Source of the DNA: Meiothermus ruber DSM 1279
GTDB lineage: Bacteria; Deinococcota; Deinococci; Deinococcales; Thermaceae
Length of the DNA: 64,000 nucleotides
Assembly (NCBI RefSeq): GCF_000024425.1
Contig: NC_013946.1
Location: forward strand, 2,542,001-2,606,000
Direction: 5' to 3'
Made by a program: the position numbers and the translations under genes. Below the pieces are notes generated by a model. The model saw only the letters and a program-made list of their open reading frames with translations, did not search any database and was not told where the DNA came from. Each line of letters starts with the position of its first letter. Position 1 is the stretch's first letter. This document shows positions 26,338 to 34,126 of the stretch, piece after piece.

Positions 26338-27159
26338 ATGAGCGAACTGAGACCTACAGCCAATTCCGCACAGAGCGAGGTCATGACCCTCGATCCCAGC
26401 CTTAAAACCCGCATTGAAGCCCGGCGCGTGACCGTAATGTACGGTCAAAAAGCAGGTGTTAAAGACGTAGATATGCCGATCTACGCCAACAAGGTAACCG
26501 CGCTGATTGGCCCCTCCGGTTGCGGGAAAACCACTTTTCTACGCGCCTTAAACCGGATGCACGACCTAACCCCCAGCGCCCGCGTAACCGGTGAGGTTTT
26601 GCTGGACGGCATTAACGTCTATGCCCCTGGGGTAGACCCGGTGGAGGTGCGGCGTAAGATCGGGATGGTTTTTCAAAAGCCCAACCCCTTTCCGACCCTC
26701 TCCATCTACGGCAACGTGGTAGCAGGCCTGCGCCTGGTGGGAATTCGCAAAAAGTCCATTTTGGACGAGGCGGTTGAGCGGGCCTTGAGTCAGGCTGCTC
26801 TATGGGATGAGGTCAAAGACCGTCTCAATGCGCCCAGCATGAGCCTTTCAGGGGGGCAGCAGCAACGTCTGTGCATTGCCAGGGCGCTTGCAGTGGAGCC
26901 CGAGGTCTTGTTGATGGACGAGCCCACCAGCGCACTGGATCCCATCTCAACCCAGTCCATAGAAGACTTGCTGAACGAGCTGAAAAACCACGTCACTATC
27001 GTTATTGTCACCCATAACATGCAGCAAGCTGGCCGGGTATCGGACTTCACTGGCTACTTCCTGAACGGCGAGATGGTGGAATTTGGCCCCACCAGCCTTT
27101 TGTTCACCACCCCCAAAGACAAGCGCACCGAGGCCTATATTACAGGGCGCTTCGGTTAG
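26338..27159 (+). CDS. pstB: phosphate ABC transporter ATP-binding protein PstB
   Basis: The 273-residue protein has Walker [10 protein letters not shown], the PstB-specific [22 protein letters not shown] (Q-loop), signature [15 protein letters not shown], Walker [14 protein letters not shown] and the H-loop [19 protein letters not shown]. It energises phosphate uptake. Start ATG 26338 is preceded by GGGAG; the adjacent ATG at 26335 is equivalent. The stop overlaps the convergent pth gene by 4 bp. No phoU follows, unlike in many pst operons. Confidence 0.97.
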   Translation: MSELRPTANSAQSEVMTLDPSLKTRIEARRVTVMYGQKAGVKDVDMPIYANKVTALIGPSGCGKTTFLRALNRMHDLTPSARVTGEVLLDGINVYAPGVDPVEVRRKIGMVFQKPNPFPTLSIYGNVVAGLRLVGIRKKSILDEAVERALSQAALWDEVKDRLNAPSMSLSGGQQQRLCIARALAVEPEVLLMDEPTSALDPISTQSIEDLLNELKNHVTIVIVTHNMQQAGRVSDFTGYFLNGEMVEFGPTSLLFTTPKDKRTEAYITGRFG

Positions 27160-27734
27160 GCCAGGTCGAGCTTCAGGCCGTTGTACTTTTTCTGGGCGGC
27201 CTCGAGGCCCTCGGTCGCCCAGAGCTTTGCCGCTTCGGCAGCGGTAGAAATCACCTTGTCCATAATCGGCACCACCTCGGGATGAAACCCCGAGAGCACC
27301 CAGCCCGCCCCCGCCTCGGGCGAAGGGGGCTTGCCGATACCAATGCGCAAGCGGTGGAAATCCCGTGTACCCAGGTGGGCGGTAATGGATTCCAGGCCGT
27401 AGTTGCCCGCGTTGCTCCCACCGGCTTTGAAGCGCAGCCGGCCAGGGGGCAGATCCAGCTCGTCGTGAACCACCAGGATGCGCTCAGGGGGCACCCTGTA
27501 GTAGCGGGCCAGCGGGGCTACTGCCTCGCCGGTGGCGTTGTAGAAGGTGGTGGGTTTGACCAGCAAACCCGAAACCCACTCACCCGACGGCCCCTGAAGC
27601 TTTATTTCGGTTACCAGGGCATGGCCTTTGGGGCGGAAATCTGAGCCAAGCCGATCCAGCACCCAGAAGCCCACGTTGTGTTTGGTGCGGGCGTATTGCA
27701 GGCCGGGGTTTCCCTGTCCCACAATCAAAAACAT
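27156..27734 (-). CDS. pth: peptidyl-tRNA hydrolase
   Basis: The 192-residue protein begins [27 protein letters not shown], containing the active-site Asn and His (N and H in KHNVGF), then [43 protein letters not shown] and [11 protein letters not shown]. It releases peptides from tRNAs dropped by the ribosome. It lies downstream of the ribosomal protein L25 gene, a common pairing, although a terminator sits between them. Confidence 0.96.
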   Translation of the reverse strand: MFLIVGQGNPGLQYARTKHNVGFWVLDRLGSDFRPKGHALVTEIKLQGPSGEWVSGLLVKPTTFYNATGEAVAPLARYYRVPPERILVVHDELDLPPGRLRFKAGGSNAGNYGLESITAHLGTRDFHRLRIGIGKPPSPEAGAGWVLSGFHPEVVPIMDKVISTAAEAAKLWATEGLEAAQKKYNGLKLDLA

Positions 27735-27765
27735 ATCAATGCCTGGAATTCAGCCTCTGAAACCT

Positions 27766-27804
27766 CAAAAACTAAAGGCCGAGAGACCCCCTTGGCTCCC
27801 GGCC
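27766..27804 (-). terminator. Rho-independent terminator after rplY
   Basis: On the minus strand GGCCGGGAG pairs with CTCTCGGCC (one mismatch) and is followed by TTTAGTTTTTG. Confidence 0.75.
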
Positions 27805-27827
27805 CATTAGCCCACCACCGGAGGGGG

Positions 27828-28448
27828 CTACTTCTCTTCCTCGGTCTTGCCCTTCTTGATGACCTCAACCTCAGCCGGGGCTTCTGCAGCCTGGGCTTCC
27901 AGCTTCTCAACGTCCTCCGGTGGCACAATGGCCACGATGGTATCGCTGGGGTTCATGGCCAGGGTTACGCCCGGCGGAAGCCTGAGCTCATTGGCATGGA
28001 TGCTATCACCAATGCGCAGATGACTTACGTCAACCTCGATGTGTGGGGGAATGGCCTTGGGTGAGACCTTGACCTGAACATCGTTGTTAACGAGTTGCAG
28101 CACACCCCCCTCGCGCACGCCCTGCGCGGTGCCCTCAATCTTGATTGGAATCCACATCAGCACGGGCTCATCAGAAAGAGCGTAAAAGTCGACGTGGTCA
28201 GGGCGGCGGCGGCGCTTATCGAGGTTGACCTGGCGCACCAGGGTATCTACGGTCTTTCCGTTCTCGAGCTCGAGGGTAATCACGTGGTGAATCCCCGCCG
28301 CCAAAAAGACCTTGTTGAACTCTTTAAGATCCACCACAACCTTATAGTTCTCCTGGCGGTTGTAGACCACGCCAGGCAGCTTGCCAGCGTCGCGCAAGGC
28401 CGCGGGCTTTTCGTTCCCGCGGGTTTGGGCTTTGATGCGGTATTCCAT
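27828..28448 (-). CDS. rplY: 50S ribosomal protein L25/general stress protein Ctc
   Basis: The 206-residue protein is the long Ctc/TL5 form of L25: an N-terminal 5S rRNA-binding domain (about 1-95: YRIKAQTRGNEKPAALRDAGKLPGVVYNRQEN, NLDKRRRRPDHVDFYAL) and a C-terminal TL5 beta domain (about 100-185: GVLQLVNNDVQVKVSPKAIPPHIEVDVSHLRIGDSI), ending in an acidic Glu-rich tail. GGAGGAAGG precedes the ATG. Confidence 0.96.
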   Translation of the reverse strand: MEYRIKAQTRGNEKPAALRDAGKLPGVVYNRQENYKVVVDLKEFNKVFLAAGIHHVITLELENGKTVDTLVRQVNLDKRRRRPDHVDFYALSDEPVLMWIPIKIEGTAQGVREGGVLQLVNNDVQVKVSPKAIPPHIEVDVSHLRIGDSIHANELRLPPGVTLAMNPSDTIVAIVPPEDVEKLEAQAAEAPAEVEVIKKGKTEEEK

Positions 28449-29043
28449 TCCCTTCCTCCGAAACTTTTCCTTTGCCAGATGCTCATTGGCGCCGGATTTT
28501 TACTGACTCACACCACCCCAGCCGTGCGGGGTTTAAAACACAAGCCTTCAAAGTCTACCATAACCATGGCCCACCCGAAAAGCCTATCCTCCCAGCATTT
28601 GCCAAAAACCACCCCATACGCCGCAGACATAATCCAGGCGCTGTCGAGGGAAGCGAGCCAGCACCTGATAAAGTCCTGGTTTACAAAAAGCTTCGTTTGA
28701 ATTGGGCTTTACTTGATTGTTTGTGAGCACTGGACAAAACCCGCATTATGTTGTAGCCTTAACCTATCCGATTTGGTACAACCAAACGGGGGAAGGAACA
28801 AAACGTAAAAGAACCGAAGAACTGACCGCAACGCACCCAAGACGAGCCGACCGAAACCCCAAGCCCCTACCCAGCGCGCCCCTGTGGCGCAGACCGTAAC
28901 GGACGTGAAAGATGAATACGCTCGAGAATCCCCCACCCCCCTGCCAGGCCTAACCCCCCTAGGTTCTTATGACCTGGCAACAAGTCTGCATCTCAAACCC
29001 CAAACCCCCAGCATCTGACCGTAACGTACAAGGAGAAGCAACC
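28449..29043. other. 595-bp non-coding region between rplY and the SSB paralogue
   Basis: I see no convincing gene here. Towards ssb it holds a promoter candidate TGGACA (28731-28736), 17-nt spacer, TAGCCT (28754-28759), and three copies of GACCGYAACG (28824, 28892, 29017). A leader of about 280 nt or a small RNA ahead of the SSB gene would fit. Base composition is lower in GC around 28680-28830 than in the neighbouring genes. Confidence 0.45.
28731..28759 (+). promoter_or_regulatory. candidate promoter for the SSB-paralogue leader
   Basis: TGGACA, 17-nt spacer, TAGCCT. The implied transcript would start near 28766, about 280 nt before the SSB start. Confidence 0.4.
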
Positions 29044-29784
29044 ATGTCCACCAACCGAGTCTTTATCAGCGGTGTTCTGAACAAACACGAGCTGCGCTAT
29101 ACCCCCAAAGGCACCCCGGTGCTCGAGGTCACCCTCGTCGGCAAGCGGGCCGTGGGCGACAACCACCTCTTCTTCCGCGGTGATCTGAGCTTCTATGGCA
29201 AGCAGGCCGAAAACTGGGCTCAGCAACTGGTAGACGGGCAGGCTTACCAAGCCATGGGCCGCCTGGTCTACGAGGCCTGGGAGGCCAACGGGCAGAAGGC
29301 CTCGCGCTTGCGCATCGTGGGCGAGGAGCTGTTCAGGCTGGAAAAAGCCGATGTGCGTGAGGAGGAACAAGGCCCCATCCTCTATGGTGCGGAGAACCGG
29401 GTGATCCTGTCTGGCGGCCTGACCGCCGACCCCGAGATCCGCCAGACCCCACGCAAGACCCCGGTAGCCAGGGCCAGACTGGGCTTCTCGAGCTGGGACG
29501 CTTCGACCAAGCAAGCCAAGAATCACTACATCGAGCTGGAAGCCTGGCGCGAGCAGGCCGCACCGTTCGCCAGCCTTAAGAAGGGCTCAGCGGTGCTGCT
29601 AGAAGGTGCGCTCAAAACCGAGGTTTGGGAAGACAGGGAAACCAAAACCAGGCGCTACAAGCGGGTGCTGGAAGTCCAGCGCGTGACCCCGCTGGCCCGC
29701 CTTTGCCCTGCCGAGCGGGATCAAGAGGCCCCCACACAGGCTGAGCCCCGCACCAAGTCCAAGCAAAAGACCAGGGCTGCATAA
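29044..29784 (+). CDS. single-stranded DNA-binding protein paralogue with two OB folds
   Basis: The 246-residue protein contains two OB-fold SSB domains in tandem (about 3-105: NRVFISGVLNKHELRYTPKGTPVLEVTLVG; about 118-222: NRVILSGGLTADPEIRQTPRKTPVARARLGF), the architecture known for Deinococcus-Thermus SSB. The C-terminus is basic (TKSKQKTRAA) and lacks the acidic DDxxPF tip that recruits SSB partners, so it is probably a second, specialised SSB rather than the main replicative one. AAGGAG precedes the ATG; in-frame codons upstream lie in the leader. Confidence 0.85.
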   Translation: MSTNRVFISGVLNKHELRYTPKGTPVLEVTLVGKRAVGDNHLFFRGDLSFYGKQAENWAQQLVDGQAYQAMGRLVYEAWEANGQKASRLRIVGEELFRLEKADVREEEQGPILYGAENRVILSGGLTADPEIRQTPRKTPVARARLGFSSWDASTKQAKNHYIELEAWREQAAPFASLKKGSAVLLEGALKTEVWEDRETKTRRYKRVLEVQRVTPLARLCPAERDQEAPTQAEPRTKSKQKTRAA

Positions 29785-29825
29785 CGCAAGGGGATGGCGA
29801 ATCCCCCACGCCTGTTTGGTGGCCT

Positions 29826-29935
29826 CATACGCATTTCGTCACTGTGGTAAGCCTAAACGATACTACTCCCTTCGGTCGGCTTGAATCCTTCACCTCTGAC
29901 TACACAGGGCGGTGAAGGATTCAAGCAAAAATGGT
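29826..29935 (+). repeat. dispersed intergenic repeat, copy A
   Basis: It shares the blocks ATACGCATTTCG, AAGCCTAAACGATAC, CGGTGAAGGATTCAA and GGTAT, in the same order and strand, with copy B near 40.9 kb. This copy contains a perfect 16-bp inverted repeat (GCTTGAATCCTTCACC at 29879-29894 and its complement at 29911-29926, 16-nt loop). No transposase is associated. Confidence 0.65.
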
Positions 29936-30089
29936 ATCAGGGCCCAGTTTTCAAGGGTAGTGTTGGTCGGGGTGGCCACCCCCATTTTCAAGCAGCGCAG
30001 CGTTGTGCCCAGGGCCGTCATCAGGGTGGCAGGGCTGGGTTGAACGCCATGAAGGGGCGCTCATCGAGATATCGCCTTACAGCACAGCT

Positions 30090-30118
30090 CACCCGCCTCG
30101 AGCGGCCCTGGGCGGGTG
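30090..30118 (-). terminator. hairpin downstream of aceB, possible terminator
   Basis: CACCCGCC and GGCGGGTG form a perfect 8-bp stem with a 13-nt loop about 20 nt after the aceB stop. No U-tract is visible on the minus strand. Confidence 0.35.
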
Positions 30119-30137
30119 GCTATGCGGGTGCTGAATT

Positions 30138-31712
30138 TTAGGCCAGCCGCTCGTAGGCCGGCAGGGTCAGGAACTCCTTGAACTCCGGCTGCAACACCAG
30201 CTCGTCCAGGAGCTGGGCGGCCTCTTCCAGGTTCCTCAGGCCGGCCAGCTTGGCCATTTCTTCTTGCTTGAGCTGGGCGTATAGCTCCCTAGTAAAGGTG
30301 CGGCCATCGTCCAGCCGGGCCCCTTTACGCAGCCACTGCCACAGTTGCGAGCGGGAAATCTCGGCGGTGGCGGCGTCCTCCATCAGGTTGAAAATAGCCA
30401 CCGCCCCGCTTCCACCCAGCCAGGCCGCCATGTACTGCAGCTCCACGCTGATGTTGTTGCGAATCCCCGCCTCGGTAATCTTGCCACCCGGCACCTCGAA
30501 GTTAATCAGATCTTCGGCCTTAATCTTGCCGTCCACATCCTCGCGCAGGCGGTCTTTCTGGTTGGGTTTATCACCCAGCACCTTATCGAAGACCGCCATG
30601 GCCACCGGCACCAGGTCGGGGTGGGCCACCCAGGTGCCGTCGAAGCCGTCGCCCGATTCCCGCTCCTTATCTTTGGTAACCTGCTCGATGGCCTTGGCGT
30701 TCACCTCGGGGTCTTTGCGGCTGGGGATGAAGGCCGACATCCCCCCAATGGCGTGGGCCCCACGCTTGTGGCAGGTGCGCACCAGCAGCTCGGTGTAGGC
30801 CCGCATGAAGGGTACAGTCATGGTGACCTGGGCCCGGTCGGGGAAGAGCACCTCGTGGGTGGCGAACTTTTTGATGCAGCTAAAGATGTAGTCCCAGCGC
30901 CCGGCGTTGAGGCCGGCGGCGTGTTCGCGCAATTCGTAGAGGATTTCCTCCATCTCGAAAGCGGCCAGGATGGTCTCGATGAGCACCGTGGCCCGGATGG
31001 TGCCCTGGGGAATGCCCATATAGCTCTGGGCAAACTTGAAGACGTCGTTCCAGAGGCGGGCCTCGAGGTGGTTCTCCAGCTTGGGCAGGTAGAAGTAGGG
31101 GCCGCTACCGCGCTTTAGTAGCTCGTGGGCGTTGTGGAAAAAATAAAGCCCGAAGTCGAAGAGGCTTCCGGACATGGGTTCGCCATCCACCAACACGTGC
31201 CGCTCATTCAGATGCCAGCCCCTAGGGCGCACCACCAACGTGGCAATTTTCTCGTTCAGCCGGTACTCCTTCTCGGGGGTGCTCAGGTGAATGGTACGGC
31301 GTACCGCATCCATCAGGTTTTGCTGACCCTGCACCACGTTTTCCCAGGTGGGTGAGAGCGCGTCCTCGCAGTCAGCCATGAAAACCTTGGCCCCGGAGTT
31401 GAGGGCATTGATCATCATTTTGCGTTCGGTGGGGCCGGTAATCTCGACCCGGCGGTCGTTGAGGTCGGGGGGGGCGGGGGCCACCTTCCAGTCCCCTTCC
31501 CGAATAAACCGGGTGTGCTCGAGGAAAGCCGGCTTCTCACCAGCCTGAATGCGCTGGGCCACCTCGGCGCGGCGCTGCAACAAACCCTTGCGCACCGCGT
31601 TGAACTCGCGCTGAAGCCCAGCCAGAAAAGCCAGGGCCTCAGGGGTCAGCACCGTATCGGAAGCGGGGAGTTTGGGGCCTATAATTTGCACGCCTTTGGG
31701 CATTTCGCTCAT
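30138..31712 (-). CDS. aceB: malate synthase A
   Basis: The 524-residue protein is a full-length malate synthase [15 protein letters not shown]-type N-terminal region, [20 protein letters not shown] (Asp/Glu magnesium ligands), [78 protein letters not shown] and the C-terminal SRSQLWQWL. It condenses glyoxylate with acetyl-CoA to malate in the glyoxylate shunt. The ATG at 31712 has AGGAGA upstream. It is divergent from an IclR regulator, which probably controls it; isocitrate lyase is not in the window. Confidence 0.97.
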   Translation of the reverse strand: MSEMPKGVQIIGPKLPASDTVLTPEALAFLAGLQREFNAVRKGLLQRRAEVAQRIQAGEKPAFLEHTRFIREGDWKVAPAPPDLNDRRVEITGPTERKMMINALNSGAKVFMADCEDALSPTWENVVQGQQNLMDAVRRTIHLSTPEKEYRLNEKIATLVVRPRGWHLNERHVLVDGEPMSGSLFDFGLYFFHNAHELLKRGSGPYFYLPKLENHLEARLWNDVFKFAQSYMGIPQGTIRATVLIETILAAFEMEEILYELREHAAGLNAGRWDYIFSCIKKFATHEVLFPDRAQVTMTVPFMRAYTELLVRTCHKRGAHAIGGMSAFIPSRKDPEVNAKAIEQVTKDKERESGDGFDGTWVAHPDLVPVAMAVFDKVLGDKPNQKDRLREDVDGKIKAEDLINFEVPGGKITEAGIRNNISVELQYMAAWLGGSGAVAIFNLMEDAATAEISRSQLWQWLRKGARLDDGRTFTRELYAQLKQEEMAKLAGLRNLEEAAQLLDELVLQPEFKEFLTLPAYERLA

Positions 31713-31753
31713 AGCAGTCTCCTGTAAAACCACCGGGTGCACGGCTTGCTCAA

Positions 31754-31783
31754 AGCCTAGCCGCAGTCGAATCATTTTGTCAA
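31754..31783 (-). promoter_or_regulatory. aceB promoter
   Basis: On the minus strand TTGACA (31778-31783), an 18-nt spacer and TAGGCT (31754-31759), about 40 nt upstream of the aceB ATG. Confidence 0.7.
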
Positions 31784-31795
31784 TCTACGAGATTA

Positions 31796-31813
31796 TTTTC
31801 CATTTATTGAAAA
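31796..31813. promoter_or_regulatory. candidate IclR operator between aceB and iclR
   Basis: TTTTCCATTTATTGAAAA has TTTTC/GAAAA arms. It overlaps the -35 box of the regulator's own promoter and lies just upstream of the aceB -35 box. Confidence 0.45.
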
Positions 31814-31835
31814 AATACCCCGGCTCCCCTATGCT
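31807..31835 (+). promoter_or_regulatory. promoter of the IclR regulator, leaderless type
   Basis: TTGAAA (31807-31812), 17-nt spacer, TATGCT (31830-31835), then 6 nt to the ATG at 31842. Confidence 0.65.
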
Positions 31836-31841
31836 GAGGCC

Positions 31842-32639
31842 ATGAACACCAAACGCCGCCCAGGACGCAGCCGTTCCACCGAGGTGGGCGAGGTGCGGAC
31901 GCTCGAGCGCGGTCTGCACCTGCTGGAAGTTCTCTCTGAGGCCGAGACCCTCTCCCTTTCAGAACTAGCCCGCAGAACCGACCTCTCACCCAGCACCGCC
32001 TACCGGCTCCTAGAGACCCTGCGCCGCCGGGGTTTTGCCGACTGGGATGAGTCCAAGGGCCTATGGAAGGTGGGGCTGCGGGCTTATCAGGTGGGTTCGG
32101 CCTTCCTGACGCGGGGTGGACTGATTGATGCTGCCATGCCCGAGATGGAAAAGTTGGTGGACGAGCTGAACGAAACCGTCAATCTGGCTGTGCTAGACGG
32201 CAACGAGGTTATCTATATCGCGCAGGTCGAGGGGCGACAGCTCATTCGCATGTTCACCCGCATCGGCGCCAGAGCCCCCATCTACTGCACCGGGGTGGGC
32301 AAAGCTCTACTCATGGAACACAGTGAGCCGGAGATCCGCCGGATTGTGGGCACGGGGCCCTTCAAACCCTACACCGCCAAGACCATCACCACCCTGGAAG
32401 GCTTCTTGCAAACCCTCCAGGAAGCCCGCCAACAACGTTATGTGCTGGATGACGAAGAGCGCGAAGACGGGGTGCGTTGCATCGCGGCCCCCATCCACGA
32501 CAACCGGGGCAAGGTGGTCGCCTCCATGTCGCTTTCGGCCCCCACCACCCGCGTTCCCAACGAACGCCTACCCGAGCTCGGCGCGCGGGTGCGCCAGGCC
32601 GCCGATGCCGTCTCAGCCCGGCTGGGCTGGTCGGGTTAA
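31842..32639 (+). CDS. IclR-family transcriptional regulator, probable regulator of aceB
   Basis: The 265-residue protein has a basic N-terminal tail, a winged HTH (about 22-80: LERGLHLLEVLSEAETLSLSELARRTDLSPSTAYRLLETLRRRGF) and the IclR effector domain (about 95-260: AMPEMEKLVDELNETVNLAVLDGNEVIYIAQVEG, GARAPIYCTGVGKALL, DEEREDGVRCIAAPIHDNRGKVVASMSLSAP). IclR proteins often regulate the glyoxylate shunt with pyruvate or glyoxylate as effectors. The divergent position next to malate synthase supports this role. Confidence 0.92.
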   Translation: MNTKRRPGRSRSTEVGEVRTLERGLHLLEVLSEAETLSLSELARRTDLSPSTAYRLLETLRRRGFADWDESKGLWKVGLRAYQVGSAFLTRGGLIDAAMPEMEKLVDELNETVNLAVLDGNEVIYIAQVEGRQLIRMFTRIGARAPIYCTGVGKALLMEHSEPEIRRIVGTGPFKPYTAKTITTLEGFLQTLQEARQQRYVLDDEEREDGVRCIAAPIHDNRGKVVASMSLSAPTTRVPNERLPELGARVRQAADAVSARLGWSG

Positions 32640-32648
32640 TTCCGCCAG

Positions 32649-33104
32649 CTAGCCGATGCGGGCCTCTATATACTCCCGCTCCCCGGCCGCAATCTGCCGG
32701 GCCAGCTCGAGGTCCTTGGGGTACTCCTTACCCCGGTTAATCAGGTAGGTCTCGTAGCGTCCAATCTCGAAGTACTCCACCACCCGCCTGAGGGCTTTGC
32801 CGAGATCGAATTCCTTACAGGAAAAAATGTCCACGCTAATAAAACGCTCGCTGGGGAAGGTGTGGATGGCAATGTGGCTCTCGGCGATGATCACCACCCC
32901 CGTAATCCCCTCCGCATGACCGGGAAGCGCCGGGTAGCGCTGTACCACCGGCGGCAACACCTTGGTCATCTCCATCTCTTCAGGAAGCTGATCCAGAACC
33001 TGCCGAACAAGTTCAAAATCAGCCAGTTTTTCAGGGTTTGCATGGTAGCCGTCAATCATTAGGTGCGGGCCAAAACCAAACAGTTCCAACCTCGTATCCT
33101 CCAT
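32649..33104 (-). CDS. speD: S-adenosylmethionine decarboxylase proenzyme
   Basis: The 151-residue protein is a prokaryotic-type SpeD. The autocleavage site E75-S76 lies in VVIIAESHIAIHTFPSE; serine 76 becomes the pyruvoyl cofactor, H81 and C96 (VDIFSC) are the processing and catalytic residues. It supplies decarboxylated SAM for polyamine synthesis, which is extensive in thermophiles. Start ATG 33104 fits the family beginning, though no good Shine-Dalgarno is seen. It is convergent with the IclR gene. Confidence 0.94.
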   Translation of the reverse strand: MEDTRLELFGFGPHLMIDGYHANPEKLADFELVRQVLDQLPEEMEMTKVLPPVVQRYPALPGHAEGITGVVIIAESHIAIHTFPSERFISVDIFSCKEFDLGKALRRVVEYFEIGRYETYLINRGKEYPKDLELARQIAAGEREYIEARIG

Positions 33105-33142
33105 AAGCTTGCGGCTTTCAAACACACCGCAGCGCTTTGTCA

Positions 33143-33186
33143 GACGGCCACCCAAGGGGCGTCTTAACAGCCCACAATTATGGGCT
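33143..33186 (-). other. structured speD upstream region
   Basis: Two inverted repeats lie upstream of speD: AGCCCA/TGGGCT (33169-33186) and an imperfect GACG...CGTC arm pair (33143-33163). They could fold in the speD leader. No known riboswitch is recognised. Confidence 0.3.
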
Positions 33187-33346
33187 CGAGGGCCCAGAAT
33201 GTCAATCCAGCGCCCCAAAGCCCGCCCTGGTGCTATCCAGCAAAGGGTGCTAGCGGCATAACTTGGAATGAGTGTTATTAATTACACCAGTGCAGCTCCA
33301 CGACCAATGTGGCCTACCGAGGTTTCCATACCTGCTCATAAACCGT

Positions 33347-33352
33347 TATAGT
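33347..33352 (+). promoter_or_regulatory. -10 box for the sdh operon
   Basis: TATAGT, 9 nt before the ATG at 33362; TTTCCA 18 nt upstream is a weak -35. The mRNA would have almost no leader. Confidence 0.45.
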
Positions 33353-33361
33353 TTAGTAGAA

Positions 33362-34114
33362 ATGAGTACGAAACCTGTTACAGGTATAGAATCTCGGAAA
33401 ACGGATCGGCAGGACGCCTGGTGGATCGAGCCCCTCTTCACGGTGTTGAGCCTGGGCTTGTTTGGCCTCTACGCCTTTTGGGTCGCTTTAAACCGGCAAC
33501 ACTATGAGTATGGGCCTTACCTATCACCGTTCTACTCCATACCCATCCCTGGCGTGCACGCCAAAGACCTGGACTGGCTGGCCATTTCACCAGCCTTCTT
33601 AGTGCTCTGGATTCCGCTGGGCTTCCGCGCGACCTGCTACTACTACCGCAAAGCCTACTACCGGGCTTTCTTCTGGGATCCCCCGGCCTGCGCCGTGCCG
33701 GAGCTGCGCAAAGCCTATACCGGCGAGCGGGCTTTCCCCTTTGTGCTAAACAACCTGCACCGCTACTTCTGGTATCTCTCGGTGCCGGTGGTGGCCTTCC
33801 TCTGGTACGACGCCATCAAGGCCTTTTTCTTCGAGGATGGCTTTGGGATTGGCGTCGGGAGCCTGATCATGCTGGGCAACGTGATTCTGCTCTCGTACTA
33901 CACCTTCTCCTGCCACGCCTGGCGGCACCTGGCGGGCGGCTGCCTCAACTGCATGTCCAAACACAAGACCCGCTACACCCTGTGGCAGCGCATCAGCCGC
34001 ATCAACGAGAGCCACGGCTTCTGGGGCGTGGTTAGCATGCTCTCGGTGTGGTTCACCGACGTCTACATCCGCCTGTGCTCCATGGGCACCATCACCGACA
34101 TTCGCCTGTTCTAA
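33362..34114 (+). CDS. sdhC: succinate dehydrogenase membrane-anchor subunit, single-polypeptide type
   Basis: The 250-residue protein has about five transmembrane helices (near 24-43, 72-92, 134-157, 163-183, 219-236). It resembles the single-anchor succinate dehydrogenase subunit of actinobacteria (mycobacterial Sdh1) rather than the SdhC+SdhD pair known from Thermus. The cluster C184-H185-x3-H189-x4-C194-x2-C197 at the end of helix four offers ligands for the membrane-embedded Rieske-type [2Fe-2S] cluster described for that class. It is first in the operon, 12 bp before sdhA. The upstream in-frame start at 33272 precedes the promoter-like TATAGT and is unlikely. Confidence 0.85.
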   Translation: MSTKPVTGIESRKTDRQDAWWIEPLFTVLSLGLFGLYAFWVALNRQHYEYGPYLSPFYSIPIPGVHAKDLDWLAISPAFLVLWIPLGFRATCYYYRKAYYRAFFWDPPACAVPELRKAYTGERAFPFVLNNLHRYFWYLSVPVVAFLWYDAIKAFFFEDGFGIGVGSLIMLGNVILLSYYTFSCHAWRHLAGGCLNCMSKHKTRYTLWQRISRINESHGFWGVVSMLSVWFTDVYIRLCSMGTITDIRLF

Positions 34115-34126
34115 AGGGAGCCAAGT

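Larger units (their letters stand above)
29785..30137. other. non-coding region between the SSB paralogue and malate synthase
   Basis: No gene is supported. It contains a weak hairpin GGGGAT/ATCCCC without U-tract (29790-29806), copy A of a small dispersed repeat (29826-29935), and a GC-rich hairpin near 30090 downstream of aceB. Confidence 0.5.

Noticed and set aside
28095-28700. 201-codon plus-strand frame over rplY and the following gap
   Set aside because: Mostly antisense to rplY; the non-overlapping tail has no conserved features.
28717-28899. 60-codon frame in the gap upstream of the SSB paralogue
   Set aside because: No ribosome binding site, unusual composition and it overlaps the promoter-like TAGCCT box; treated as leader or non-coding RNA.
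29790-29806. Terminator after the SSB paralogue
   Set aside because: GGGGAT/ATCCCC is a short stem followed by CACGCC; no U-tract.
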